A stretch of DNA of 64,000 nt from Rhodocyclaceae bacterium (lineage in GTDB: Bacteria; Pseudomonadota; Gammaproteobacteria; Burkholderiales; Rhodocyclaceae). Under the pieces are notes generated by a model, which was not told the DNA's origin, made no database searches, and worked only from the letters and a program-made list of their open reading frames with translations. The stretch covers positions 806,001 through 870,000 of the forward strand of contig JADJAS010000007.1 in assembly GCA_016704145.1 (NCBI GenBank), read 5' to 3'. Both the position numbers and the translations under genes were made by a program. Below are positions 35,207 to 44,748 of this stretch, piece after piece. Each line of letters opens with the position of its first letter. Position 1 is the first letter of the stretch.

Positions 35207-35997
35207 TGAACCATTTTGCTCCGCCCCGACTGTCGCGGCGCGCCATCGCCGTGTGGCGCCGCAACTTCCTGGTCTGGCGCAAGATCGCCATTCCGTCGAT
35301 CCTCGGCAACCTCGCCGACCCGATGATCTACATGTTCGGCCTCGGCTATGGCCTCGGCGGCCTGCTGCCGGAGGCGTTGCCCGCCTTCGGCGGCGGCTCG
35401 TACATTGCCTTCCTCGCCGCCGGTACGGTGTGCGCCTCGACCATGAACGCGGCATCGTTCGAAACGCTCTACTCGGCCTTCGCTCGCATGGACGTGCAGA
35501 AGACCTGGGAAGCCATCATGAACGGGCCGGTTGCGCTCGACGACGTCGTGCTCGGCGAACTGTTCTGGGCGGCGGCCAAGGCCACCCTGTCAGGCGTCGC
35601 CATCCTCATCGTCGTCGCCCTGCTCGGTCTCGTGCAGTCACCGCTGGCGCTGTGGGCGATTCCGGCCATTTTCCTCACCGGCCTGGCCTTCGCCGCGCCG
35701 GGCCTGATCGTCACCGCGCTGGCGCCTTCCTACGACTATTTCATGTACTACTTCACCCTGTTCATCACGCCGATGACGCTGCTGTCGGGCGTGTTCTTTC
35801 CGCTCGATCAGCTGCCGGCCGGCATCCAGGCGATCTCGCAACTGCTGCCGCTGACGCACTCGGTGGCGCTGATCCGTCCCTTGCTGTTCGGCCAGATCCC
35901 CGATGCACCGCTGCTGCACGTCGCGGTGCTCGCGGCCATGGCCCTGGTCTGCTTCTGGATCGCGCTTGGCCTGACGCGTCGGCGCCTGCTGTCCTGA
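35206..35997 (+). CDS. ABC-2 type permease (NodJ/YadH-like)
   Basis: 263 residues, six predicted helices. It starts MNHFAPPRLSRRAIAVWRRNFLVWRKIAIPSILGNLADPMIYMFGLGYGLG and ends with the ABC-2 motif FFPLDQLPAGIQAISQLLPLTHSVALIRPLL. It pairs with the preceding ATPase (one-base TGATG overlap) to form an exporter, perhaps of lipid or polysaccharide-linked substrates; the substrate is unproven. Confidence 0.92.
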
Positions 35998-36013
35998 CCG
36001 TTACAATCGACGC

Positions 36014-36343
36014 ATGGAGGCCCTGCTGGTACTGACCAACCTGCCCGACGGCGAGTCGGCGCGCGCGCTTGCCGATCACGTGGTGGCGGCCCGGCTGGCG
36101 GCCTGCGTGAACATTCTGGCGCCATGCCGGTCGGTCTATCGCTGGCAAGGGAACATCGAGCACGCCGAGGAAGTGCCGCTGCTGATCAAGACCTCGGCCG
36201 AACGCTATCCGGCGCTGGAAGCCGCCATCCGGGCGCGGCATCCCCACGAACTTCCCGAGATCGTCGCTGTCCCAATCGGACGCGGCCTGCCCGGCTATCT
36301 GGCCTGGATCGCCGCCGAAACGTCACCGGAACCCAGCCCATGA
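36014..36343 (+). CDS. cutA: CutA1 divalent-cation tolerance protein
   Basis: 109 residues, full length. LVLTNLPDGESARALADHVVAARLAACVNILAPCRSVYRWQGNIEHAEEVPLLIKTSAERYPALEAAIRARHPHELPEIVAVPIGRGLPGYLAWI is the whole conserved CutA1 fold (ferredoxin-like trimer). It is next to dsbD as in many proteobacteria, where the pair is historically linked to copper tolerance; the exact function is unsettled. The end overlaps the dsbD start (ATGA). Confidence 0.93.
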   Translation: MEALLVLTNLPDGESARALADHVVAARLAACVNILAPCRSVYRWQGNIEHAEEVPLLIKTSAERYPALEAAIRARHPHELPEIVAVPIGRGLPGYLAWIAAETSPEPSP

Positions 36344-38160
36344 CCCCGTTCATCCGCTGCTTCGCGCTGCTGCTGGCGCTCGCCGTCGCACCATCCTTGT
36401 TCGCCGCCGACGAGCCGCTGGAGCCCGAGCAGGCCTATCGCTTCTCCGTGCAAGCCCTCGACGCCCATTCCATCGAGGCGCGCTGGCAGATCGAGAATGG
36501 CTACTACATGTACCGGGACAAGTTTAAGTTCGCCGCCGAGCCGGCCACCGTCAAGCTCGGCGAACCGAAGTTTCCTGCCGGCAAGATCAAGGACGACGAG
36601 TTCTTCGGCAAGGTCGAAACCTACCGGAGCGAAGTCAAGATCGTCATTCCGGTCGAGGCCAATGGCGCGGAATCCTTCACGCTCAAAGCCACTTCGCAAG
36701 GATGCTGGGACGAGGGCATCTGCTACCCGCCGATGGTGCAGAAAGCGAGCGTCGGCCTCGTCGCTGCGCCCCAGATGTCGGTGGCGCCGGCCGCCATGCC
36801 CGCGGCGCGGCCGGCCGAGCCCGCCAGGACTGCGTCAGAGACCCCCGCGGCGGGTGATGGCGACGAGTCATCGAAGATCGCCGGATTGCTGCGCGATGGC
36901 GGCTTCTGGATGGCGATCGCGAGCTTCTTCGGCTTCGGCCTGCTGCTGTCGCTGACACCCTGCGTGTTTCCGATGGTGCCCATCCTGTCCGGCATCATCG
37001 TCAATCACGGCCACGCCGTCACGCATGCTCGCGCCTTCTGGCTTTCGTCCGCCTACGTGCTGGGCATGGCCATCACCTATGCGGCAGTCGGCGTCGCCGC
37101 CGGCTACTCGGGTACGCTGCTGTCGAGCGCGCTCCAGAACGCCTGGGTGCTCGGCGTGTTCGCACTGGTGTTCGTCGCGCTGTCGCTGTCGATGTTCGGC
37201 TTCTACGAATTGCAGGTGCCGGCGGCGCTGCAGGGCCGTCTGTCGGAAAAAGCCAATGCCCGAGGCGGCAGCTTCGGCGCCATCGCCGCCATGGGCGCCC
37301 TCTCGGCCCTCATCGTCGGCCCCTGCGTGGCGGCGCCACTGGCCGGCGCGCTGCTCTACATCGCCCAGACGAAAGACGCCGCGCTCGGCGGCGCCGCGTT
37401 GTTCACCATGGCGCTGGGCATGGGTGCGCCGCTGATCCTGGTCGGCGTGTTTTCGCGCTCGCTGCTGCCCAAAGCCGGGCCCTGGATGGAAGCGGTAAAG
37501 AAATTCTTCGGCGTGCTGCTGCTGGCGACGGCGCTGTGGCTGGTGTCGCCGGTGATCCCGTCCTGGACGCTGATGTTGGGTTGGGCGGCCTTGCTGATCA
37601 TCCCGGCCATCTACATGCACGCGCTCGATCCGCTGCCGCCGCACGTGGGCGGCTGGCATCGGCTGTGGAAAGGCATCGGCGTGCTGATGCTGCTCGGCGG
37701 CGCCGCCATGCTGCTCGGCATGCTCGGCGGCGCGCGCGACCCGCTGCAGCCTCTTGGCTTCCTGCGCGGCGAGGCAGTGGCCGGCGTGTCGCCGGGACTG
37801 ACTTTCGAGCGGGTCAAGACCACGGCCGAACTGGATGCGCGACTCCAGGAAGCGGCCGCCAGGGGCCAGCCGGTCATGCTCGACTTCTACGCCGACTGGT
37901 GCGTGTCCTGCAAGGAAATGGAGAAATTCACCTTCACCGATGCGCGCGTCAAGACCCGCCTGGCCGGCACGCGGCTGTTGCAGGCCGATGTCACCGCCAA
38001 CAACGATGCCGACAAGGCCTTGCTCAAGCGCTTCAAGCTGTTCGGCCCCCCGGGCATCATTTTCTTCGACGGCAACGGCAAGGAAATCGCCGACGTGCGC
38101 GTGATCGGCTATCAGCCCGCCGATCGATTCCTCGCCACGCTGGGCAAGGTTCCGCTTTAA
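36340..38160 (+). CDS. dsbD: Thiol:disulfide interchange protein DsbD
   Basis: 606 residues. Signal peptide at 1-22. N-terminal alpha domain (SVQALDAHSIEARWQIENGYYMYRDKFKF) with cysteines in GCWDEGICYPP. An eight-helix membrane domain has its paired cysteines in LTPCVFPMVPILSG and IVGPCVAAPLAG. The C-terminal thioredoxin domain has DFYADWCVSCKEMEKF (Cys-Val-Ser-Cys). It transfers electrons from cytoplasmic thioredoxin to periplasmic reductases, complementing DsbA in this window. Codons near 37780-37807 resemble the REP-like repeat, probably by chance. Confidence 0.95.
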   Translation: MTPFIRCFALLLALAVAPSLFAADEPLEPEQAYRFSVQALDAHSIEARWQIENGYYMYRDKFKFAAEPATVKLGEPKFPAGKIKDDEFFGKVETYRSEVKIVIPVEANGAESFTLKATSQGCWDEGICYPPMVQKASVGLVAAPQMSVAPAAMPAARPAEPARTASETPAAGDGDESSKIAGLLRDGGFWMAIASFFGFGLLLSLTPCVFPMVPILSGIIVNHGHAVTHARAFWLSSAYVLGMAITYAAVGVAAGYSGTLLSSALQNAWVLGVFALVFVALSLSMFGFYELQVPAALQGRLSEKANARGGSFGAIAAMGALSALIVGPCVAAPLAGALLYIAQTKDAALGGAALFTMALGMGAPLILVGVFSRSLLPKAGPWMEAVKKFFGVLLLATALWLVSPVIPSWTLMLGWAALLIIPAIYMHALDPLPPHVGGWHRLWKGIGVLMLLGGAAMLLGMLGGARDPLQPLGFLRGEAVAGVSPGLTFERVKTTAELDARLQEAAARGQPVMLDFYADWCVSCKEMEKFTFTDARVKTRLAGTRLLQADVTANNDADKALLKRFKLFGPPGIIFFDGNGKEIADVRVIGYQPADRFLATLGKVPL

Positions 38161-38176
38161 TCATCAGGGGGTTTCC

Positions 38177-38767
38177 ATGTTCACCGGCATCGTCGCCACC
38201 ACCGGCCGCATCACGCACCTGCAACCCCTCGAACAGGGCCTGCGCCTGACCGTCGAGGCGCCCGGACTCGATCTTGCCGACGTCGCCATCGGCGATTCGA
38301 TTGCCCATGGCGGCGTCTGCCTGACGGTGATCGAGAAGGACGCGCCGCGTTACAAGATCGATGTCTCGCGCGAAACACTCGACTGCACGGTCGGCCTCGA
38401 CGCGCCGGGCGAGGTGAACCTGGAGAAGGCCATGCGCCTGGCCGATCGGGTCGGCGGCCATCTGGTCACGGGTCATGTCGATGGCGTCGGCGAGATCGTC
38501 AAGTTCGAGAAGATCGGCGAATCACACGAACTGGTCATCCGCGCACCCAAGCCGCTGGCGAAGTACATCGCGCGCAAGGGCTCGATCACCATCAACGGCG
38601 TTTCGCTGACCACCAACCGCGTCGAGGGCGCCGAGTTCTCGATCAACCTGATCCCGCACACCGTCGAAGTCACCACGCTCAAGCATTGCCGGGCTGGCGG
38701 CCGGGTCAACCTCGAAGTCGATCTGATCGCCCGCTATTGCGAACGGCTTTTGAACCCCGAAAAATAG
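38177..38767 (+). CDS. ribE: Riboflavin synthase alpha chain
   Basis: 196 residues. Two lumazine-binding repeats: MFTGIVATTGRITHL ... GDSIAHGGVCLTVIEKD and GGHLVTGHVDGVGEIVKFE ... GSITINGVSLTTNRVEG. It makes riboflavin from two molecules of 6,7-dimethyl-8-ribityllumazine. In related genomes ribE is followed by ribBA-ribH-nusB; here 1.8 kb with toxin-antitoxin genes intervenes. Confidence 0.95.
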   Translation: MFTGIVATTGRITHLQPLEQGLRLTVEAPGLDLADVAIGDSIAHGGVCLTVIEKDAPRYKIDVSRETLDCTVGLDAPGEVNLEKAMRLADRVGGHLVTGHVDGVGEIVKFEKIGESHELVIRAPKPLAKYIARKGSITINGVSLTTNRVEGAEFSINLIPHTVEVTTLKHCRAGGRVNLEVDLIARYCERLLNPEK

Positions 38768-38874
38768 CCATTCGCAACATGTTGTTTTAATTAACTTATT
38801 TTCAGTGTAATTGCGTATAGCGCAAAGTTTTTTAGTTCACCGGAGCGACGGTAAACGACGGTATGGCATCGTGG

Positions 38875-39264
38875 TTAATGCCCCCAATGCCCTTCAAAGT
38901 CGAATGAGAGTTGCCGCTGGTGCCGAATCGCCAGCAGGTAAATCGCGCCGCCAATCTGCGCGTAGAGCAGCAAGTAATCCTTGAGCACGTATTCGCGCAG
39001 CGCCTCGGGGTCCGTGGTCAGCGCCAACAACTTTGCGCGTAGCGTCGCCAAGGCATTGGTGGTCTCGACGGAGCGCGGCTGCCGAAGCATGAACGGCCTG
39101 CCCATGCCGGGGAAGCGTTCAAGATTGGGAATCACTGTTTCCAGCAGTTCGTCGAGCAGACCATCGTAGGCCTGCGGTGCTTCGACGCTGGTCAGGAAGC
39201 GTTCGATCTCTTCGAGATTGCGCTCGAAGTTGGCGGTGAATTTGATGACGGGCTTTTTCGCCAT
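38875..39264 (-). CDS. RelE/ParE-superfamily toxin
   Basis: 129 residues. KKPVIKFTANFERNLEEIERFL is the ParE-type N-terminus. YVLKDYLLLYAQIGGAIYLLAIRHQRQLSFDF is the C-terminal beta sheet with the basic/aromatic residues of the family. It is downstream of a Phd/YefM-type antitoxin with an 17-bp gap, the usual order. It probably inhibits translation or gyrase. It is longer than the usual ~95 residues through an insertion around residues 60-80. Confidence 0.8.
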   Translation of the reverse strand: MAKKPVIKFTANFERNLEEIERFLTSVEAPQAYDGLLDELLETVIPNLERFPGMGRPFMLRQPRSVETTNALATLRAKLLALTTDPEALREYVLKDYLLLYAQIGGAIYLLAIRHQRQLSFDFEGHWGH

Positions 39265-39281
39265 GCGCAGTACCCGAACTG

Positions 39282-39572
39282 TCAGGCGCTGCGGCGACGT
39301 TTGATGGCAGTGATGGCGCTGCGGGCGTCTTTGACCTTGCCAGCGGCCACATCATCGAGGCCTTTGCCAGCTTCGTCGATCAGCAGCAAGTGGATGCGCT
39401 CGCGCTCCAGCTGGTGGTAGTAGTCCAGCCGCTGCGCATCGATCAGGGCGATATAGCTCTCCCCGTTCTTGGTGATGATCTTCTCGGCACCGCCGTTGAC
39501 CTCTTCGGCCAGTTCAGAGAAGTTGGCTCGGGCGTGCGAGAGGGGGATAACGTCGCTTGCAGCAATTACCAT
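39282..39572 (-). CDS. Phd/YefM-type antitoxin
   Basis: 96 residues. DVIPLSHARANFSELAEEVNGGAEKIITKNGESYIALIDAQRLDYYHQLE is the Phd/YefM DNA-binding fold; the C-terminal helix (DEAGKGLDDVAAGKVKDARSAITAIKRRR) would wrap the toxin. AT-richer DNA upstream (39573-39627) may hold its autoregulated promoter. Confidence 0.85.
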   Translation of the reverse strand: MVIAASDVIPLSHARANFSELAEEVNGGAEKIITKNGESYIALIDAQRLDYYHQLERERIHLLLIDEAGKGLDDVAAGKVKDARSAITAIKRRRSA

Positions 39573-39627
39573 GGTCGTCTCCTAAGCTGCACAAGAAAGC
39601 TGCACAAGATGCGCAGTATTTTGTACA

Positions 39628-40037
39628 TCATACGCTTAGGTGGCTGGGAGCGAAAGTGGAGTCTGCGCGGCTCGCCGGGGCGTGCAGTCGGGAAACAACG
39701 GAATGCAGGTTCGACGCGATATGGCGGTCCAGCGCGTCCCAAATGTCGATCAGCGAGGCATCGCCACTGTAGCGATTGATCCACTCCTCATTGGAGTACG
39801 CCATCACCAAGTCCGCGTCGCGCCTCAGACGGTCGACTACGGCATCGGCCCTGCGGTTACGATTGCCTTCAAAGTCGAAGGGGGTGACCACAGCGGCAAA
39901 CCAAACTTTTCCACGGCCACTTTGAAGATGTCAGCAATAGGCTTGCCGGTAACCATTGCGATACATGCGATGCCGTCCAGGCTATCGGATGGTGATTGAA
40001 CCCGCTTGTAGGTAGTCAAGGGTAGGGTGTTTGCCAT
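39628..40037 (-). pseudogene. Hypothetical protein split by a probable single-base frameshift
   Basis: Two minus-strand frames overlap: MANTLPLTTYKRVQSPSDSL DGIACIAMVTGKPIADIFKVAVEKFGLPLWSPP (40037 down) and PFDFEGNRNRRADAVVDRLRRDADLVMAYSNEEWINRYSG (to 39628). One extra C in the CACCCCCTT tract at about 39888 would join them as SPPFDFEGN, giving about 136 residues. It could also be two overlapping genes. I do not recognise the family with certainty; DGIACIAMVTGK recalls small phage-type proteins. Confidence 0.5.
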
Positions 40038-40589
40038 TTTGGCGCTCCTTGTTTCAAGTTGAATAGGCGCGCAGCAGCCATCGCCCGAGCGAAGTCGCGT
40101 CAGGAGACGAAGATTGCGAGTAAGGAAATTTGCTCGACGGTGCCGCCTTCAGGCGGTCGGTTCAAGCGAGAGATGCTGCGCTGGATTGCACGCTGGCGAG
40201 CCCGCTGGCTGCTTGCGAGTTCAGCTTACTTCGAAACGCTGTGCCCTCGTCGAACAAAAAAACTTCGCCGTATACGTGATCTTTAATCCAGGCTGCCCAA
40301 TCAGAGAAGCATTCTGAGGATTGCTGGCGTCGGGTTACGGTGGTGTGGGAAAATGCACGCTTTGTGGGCAGCCTCGCAGCGACTTGGATACTGCCGGCGA
40401 CCCGAATCTAATGAATGCAACGGTAGAAGCAACGGTATGCGAACTTTCTTGAAGTCAGCGGTAAACAAACCTGTTCAGTCATCGACTGGAATGCGTACTT
40501 TCGCGCGCTACGTCGAACGGATGCTGAGCCCGGACGGCCAGGCGTAGAATTCCGGCCCTCGTTGCCACCCCACTGAAATTGACATCAAG
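40038..40589. other. Intergenic region upstream of ribBA with no supported gene
   Basis: 552 bp. I find no convincing ORF, no tRNA, and none of the conserved core (for example GGGGTGAAATTCCC-like) of an FMN riboswitch, which would be the expected regulator of a rib operon. GCAACGGTA occurs twice (40419 and 40430 area). The promoter of ribBA must lie here, but I cannot point to it confidently. Confidence 0.5.
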
Positions 40590-41692
<1,103 letters not shown>

Positions 41693-41696
<4 letters not shown>

Positions 41697-42196
41697 GCTT
41701 CAAGCCCTCTGCCACGCCGATGCAGTTCGGCAAGTGCGCCGATGTGCGCGAAATCGAACCCAGCCTGGCCGGCGCCGGCCTGCGCGTCGGCATCGCCATG
41801 GCCCGCTTCAATCGCGATGTCGGCGAAGGCCTGCTGTCGGGATGCTGCCAGGAACTGCGGCGGCTGGGCGTGGCGCCGGAATGCGTGACGCTGGCGACTG
41901 TGCCCGGCGCGCTGGAAATTCCGCTCGCGCTGCAAACGATGGCGCAGAGCGGCAGGTTCGACGCGCTGGTGGCGCTCGGCTGCGTCATCCGCGGCGAGAC
42001 CTATCATTTCGAGATCGTCGCCAATGAATCGGCACGCGGCATCATCGACGTCCAGCGAGCGACCGGCATACCGATCGCCAATGCCGTGCTGACGGTGGAA
42101 AACGACGACCAGGCCGAGGTGCGCATGCACCAGAAGGGCATGGAGGCGGCTCAGTGCGCGGTCGAGATGGCCAACCTGCTGAAGGCGGTAAAGTGA
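41693..42196 (+). CDS. ribH: 6,7-dimethyl-8-ribityllumazine synthase
   Basis: 167 residues from the GTG at 41693. ARFNRDVGEGLLSGCCQELRRLG, VPGALEIPLALQTMAQ, LGCVIRGETYHFEIVANESARGIIDVQ and TVENDDQAEVR are the conserved lumazine synthase segments (substrate Phe/Arg and His of HFE). It supplies the substrate of RibE. The start is coupled to ribBA; about 29 residues precede the conserved core, a normal N-terminal extension. Confidence 0.95.
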
Positions 42197-42203
42197 ATCA
42201 GCC

Positions 42204-42629
42204 GTGAGCAAGTCGCCAAGACATCGCGCCCGCGAATTCGTCGTCCAGGGCCTCTACCAGCACCTGGTCGGCGGCCAGGACGAGGCGGCGATTCGCGTCC
42301 AGGCCGAATCGGTCGCCGGTTTCGACAAGTCCGACACCGGGCTCTACGAAACGCTGCTCGCGGAAACACTTGCCGACATCGGCGCCTTGCGCGATATCGT
42401 CGCGCCGCACGTCGATCGTGCCTGGGATGGGGTGTCGCCCATCGAGCGCTGCGTCCTGCTGCTCGGCGCCAGCGAACTCAAGCACCACCCCGAGACCCCT
42501 TACCGCGTGGTCATCAACGAAGCCATCGAACTGGCCAAGACCTACGGCGGCACCGACGGCCACAAGTTCGTCAATGGCGTGCTTGACAAGCTGGCGCCGG
42601 AACTGCGCCCCGACGAAATTGGTCGATAA
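42204..42629 (+). CDS. nusB: Transcription antitermination factor NusB
   Basis: 141 residues from a GTG. HRAREFVVQGLYQHLVGGQDEAAI, DRAWDGVSPIERCVLLLGASELKHHPETPYRVVINEAIELAKTYGGTDGHKFVNGVLDKLA is the complete NusB helical fold. It works with NusE in rRNA antitermination. The order ribH-nusB is conserved; thiL normally follows but here a restriction-modification remnant and IS copy C have been inserted. Confidence 0.95.
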   Translation: MSKSPRHRAREFVVQGLYQHLVGGQDEAAIRVQAESVAGFDKSDTGLYETLLAETLADIGALRDIVAPHVDRAWDGVSPIERCVLLLGASELKHHPETPYRVVINEAIELAKTYGGTDGHKFVNGVLDKLAPELRPDEIGR

Positions 42630-42636
42630 GCCTGTC

Positions 42637-43524
42637 ATGGCCGTCAAGGCCGAAATTCTTCAGGGGGATTGCGTCGAGGAATTGCGGCGTTATCCAGACG
42701 ACTTTTTCGATCTGATCATCACATCGCCGCCCTATGCCGATCGTCGTCAGCACACTTATGGCGGCATCAAACCTGAACAATATGTAGCGTGGTTTCTGGA
42801 TCGCTCGGCAGAATTTTTGCGAGTTCTCAAACCAACCGGTTCTTTCGTTCTCAACATCAAGGAAAAAGCCGAAAACGGCGAGCGCCATACCTATGTGATC
42901 GAATTGATTCTGGCAATGCGTCAGCAAGGTTGGCTATGGACCGAGGAATACATCTGGCACAAGCGCAACTGCTATCCAGGCAAATGGCCAAATCGCTTCA
43001 GGGACGCCTGGGAGCGCTGCCTGCATTTCACCAAGTCGCGCAAATTCAAAATGAATCAGGATGCGGTCATGGTACCCATGGGCGACTGGGCCGATGCTCG
43101 TCTCAAATCGCTGGGAAAAAATGATGTAGTACGGTTTGACTCGCAGGTTGGCAGCGGCTTTGGGAAAAACATAGCAAACTGGGCAAAGCGCTCGATGGCA
43201 TATCCGACCAATGTGCTCCATCTTGCGACCGAGTGTGGCAACAAGAATCACAGTGCCGCCTTTCCCCGCGCACTGCCAGATTGGTTCATCAAGTTGTTTA
43301 CCGACGAAGAGGACTGGGTGCTTGATCCTTTCGCCGGGTCGGGTACGACACTGGAAGTTGCCAAGGGACTTGGCCGCAACACCGTGGGAATAGATATCCT
43401 TCTCGAATATTGCGAGATGGCGCGTGAAACCGTGCTTGGCAAGCCATATCAACTTTTGGAGGAGCGTGCCCAGTATGCCGTTACTAACAAAGCGACTGGA
43501 AAGCCTCGCCGGGCTAAAGCTTGA
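42637..43524 (+). CDS. DNA methyltransferase, beta-class (N4-cytosine or N6-adenine)
   Basis: 295 residues. EILQGDCVEELRRYPDDFFDLIITSPPYADRR near the N-terminus contains catalytic motif IV (TSPPY). The C-terminus has FPRALPDWFIKLFTDEEDWVLDPFAGSGTTLEVAKGLGRNTVGIDI, motif X then motif I (DPFAGSGTT). This order (IV before I) defines the beta class; TSPPY favours N4-cytosine but does not settle it. GC content is visibly lower than in nusB and thiL, a sign of recent acquisition. It overlaps the start of a restriction-enzyme remnant by 50 bp. Confidence 0.9.
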   Translation: MAVKAEILQGDCVEELRRYPDDFFDLIITSPPYADRRQHTYGGIKPEQYVAWFLDRSAEFLRVLKPTGSFVLNIKEKAENGERHTYVIELILAMRQQGWLWTEEYIWHKRNCYPGKWPNRFRDAWERCLHFTKSRKFKMNQDAVMVPMGDWADARLKSLGKNDVVRFDSQVGSGFGKNIANWAKRSMAYPTNVLHLATECGNKNHSAAFPRALPDWFIKLFTDEEDWVLDPFAGSGTTLEVAKGLGRNTVGIDILLEYCEMARETVLGKPYQLLEERAQYAVTNKATGKPRRAKA

Positions 43525-43634
43525 GAAAGTCCTCGCCCGTAAAAACCCATGCCTGTTCAAGGCCAAGTACATCGAAACTGCCGGAGAGCTGGTCAGGCGC
43601 ACGGAGGATGGCGCTATCGATTGGCAAAGCATCG
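43475..43634 (+). pseudogene. Restriction-endonuclease-like remnant, truncated and split by IS copy C
   Basis: Starts at an ATG (43475) after TTGGAGGAG, inside the end of the methyltransferase gene. MPLLTKRLESLAGLKLEKVLARKNPCLFKAKYIETAGELVRR resembles the N-terminus of PmeII-like type II endonucleases. It then changes abruptly to TEDGAIDWQSI, where the IS enters. With the IS and one target copy removed, the frame continues at 44686 as VAFNSAKARPAKQPRIK to a TAG at 44736-44738, giving 70 codons, against nearly 300 for a full enzyme. The probable reading is an internal deletion that kept both ends, followed by IS insertion. The family assignment is from memory and needs a search. Confidence 0.55.
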
Positions 43635-44677
43635 CCTGATTAGCCACAATGTTCAGCCGCGCGCAAGAATCGCTCGGGACGAGCCGTGGTAGCCACGGCA
43701 GCAACCAAGAGGTGCTTCAGGATAGACGACAGATCGAACCGGCGATTGAACCGATACTGGACTTCAGCAAGATACCGATGCGCATCTTAGCGAAATCGAA
43801 GGCATGGTAGGTACCCGAGTAGGCGGTCTTGAGATTGCCGAGGAAGGTATTCACTGCGCGGAATTGCTCCAGCTTGACGCAGGCGGGGCCGCCACCAGTA
43901 ACAATGCGCTCCTGGGTGGCGCCGGCCGCGGTGACGGCGCGGAAGCACCACAGACCATCCGACACCACGTGGGCCGATGCGGACAGTGCCGTCTTCGCCC
44001 AGTCGGTGATCGCCTCCTTGGTGAATTCCAGCTTCTTCAGGCAGACCTTCAGTGGGTTGCCGGTCTCGGTGGTCTGCACGGCGGCAATGAACGATACCTT
44101 GTTCTCCGAACCGCGCCCGCTCTTTCCGCCAGGCAGTTCGCCGCCCAGGTAGGCATCGTCGATCTCGACCCGGCCATCCAGTTGGCGATCCGCCTCCCGC
44201 TCGCTCATCACCTGCATCAACTTGTGCTTGAGCAGCCAGGCGGTCTTGTACCGCACACCGAGGTGGCGCTTGAGTTCCAGCGCCGAGACATTGTTCTTGG
44301 CCTGGGTCAGCAGATGCATCGCCAGGAACCAGGTCGTCAGCGGCAACTTCGTGGACTCGAACACCGTCCCGCACATTACCGTCGTCTGCTCCCGGCACGA
44401 CGCACATTGCCAGTACCGCAGTCCCTTGCGCTCGAACGTGTAATGGCGCCTGTCTTTGCATTCGGGGCAAACGAACCCATTCGGCCAGCGCAGCGCAACA
44501 ACCGCAGCGTGGCATTTCTCCTCCGTCCGTAGCGCTCCATGAATTGCGCCATCGACAATCCCTTCTGAAACTGCACCCGGTTGATCCCCATCGCGCATCC
44601 CCTTCGGACAAGACGCGCCCATTTTTCACCCCGGCAGGCTCGCCAAATGAGCCTTCTGAATATTGTGGCTAATCAGG
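43635..44677 (-). mobile_element. IS1595-family insertion sequence, copy C (1043 bp)
   Basis: Perfect ends CCTGATTAGCCACAAT and its complement; exact 8-bp target duplication AAGCATCG (43627-43634, 44678-44685). It lies between the methyltransferase and thiL, splitting a 70-codon reading frame. Confidence 0.93.
43640..44591 (-). pseudogene. IS1595-family transposase with two single-base deletions (copy C)
   Basis: Same protein as copy B. Near the N-terminus CTACGGACGG replaces CTACGGGACGG (frame lost after MERYG, about 44528), and near the C-terminus AAGATGCGC replaces AAGTATGCGC (about 43788). The long central frame is correct, including VEIDDAYLGGELPGGKSGRG and the stretch GATQERIVTGGGPACVKLEQ that is broken in copy B. 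Between B and C a full consensus of about 317 residues can be rebuilt. Confidence 0.9.
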
Positions 44678-44748
44678 AAGCATCGTGGCTTTCAACTCCG
44701 CCAAAGCCAGGCCTGCCAAGCAACCAAGAATCAAATAGAAGTAAAGCA

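Noticed and set aside
40353..40547. 64-codon plus-strand ORF before ribBA
   Set aside because: No ribosome site, no recognisable sequence, and poor codon usage compared with neighbours.
40280..40589. FMN riboswitch before ribBA
   Set aside because: The conserved loop sequences of the RFN element are not present on either strand.
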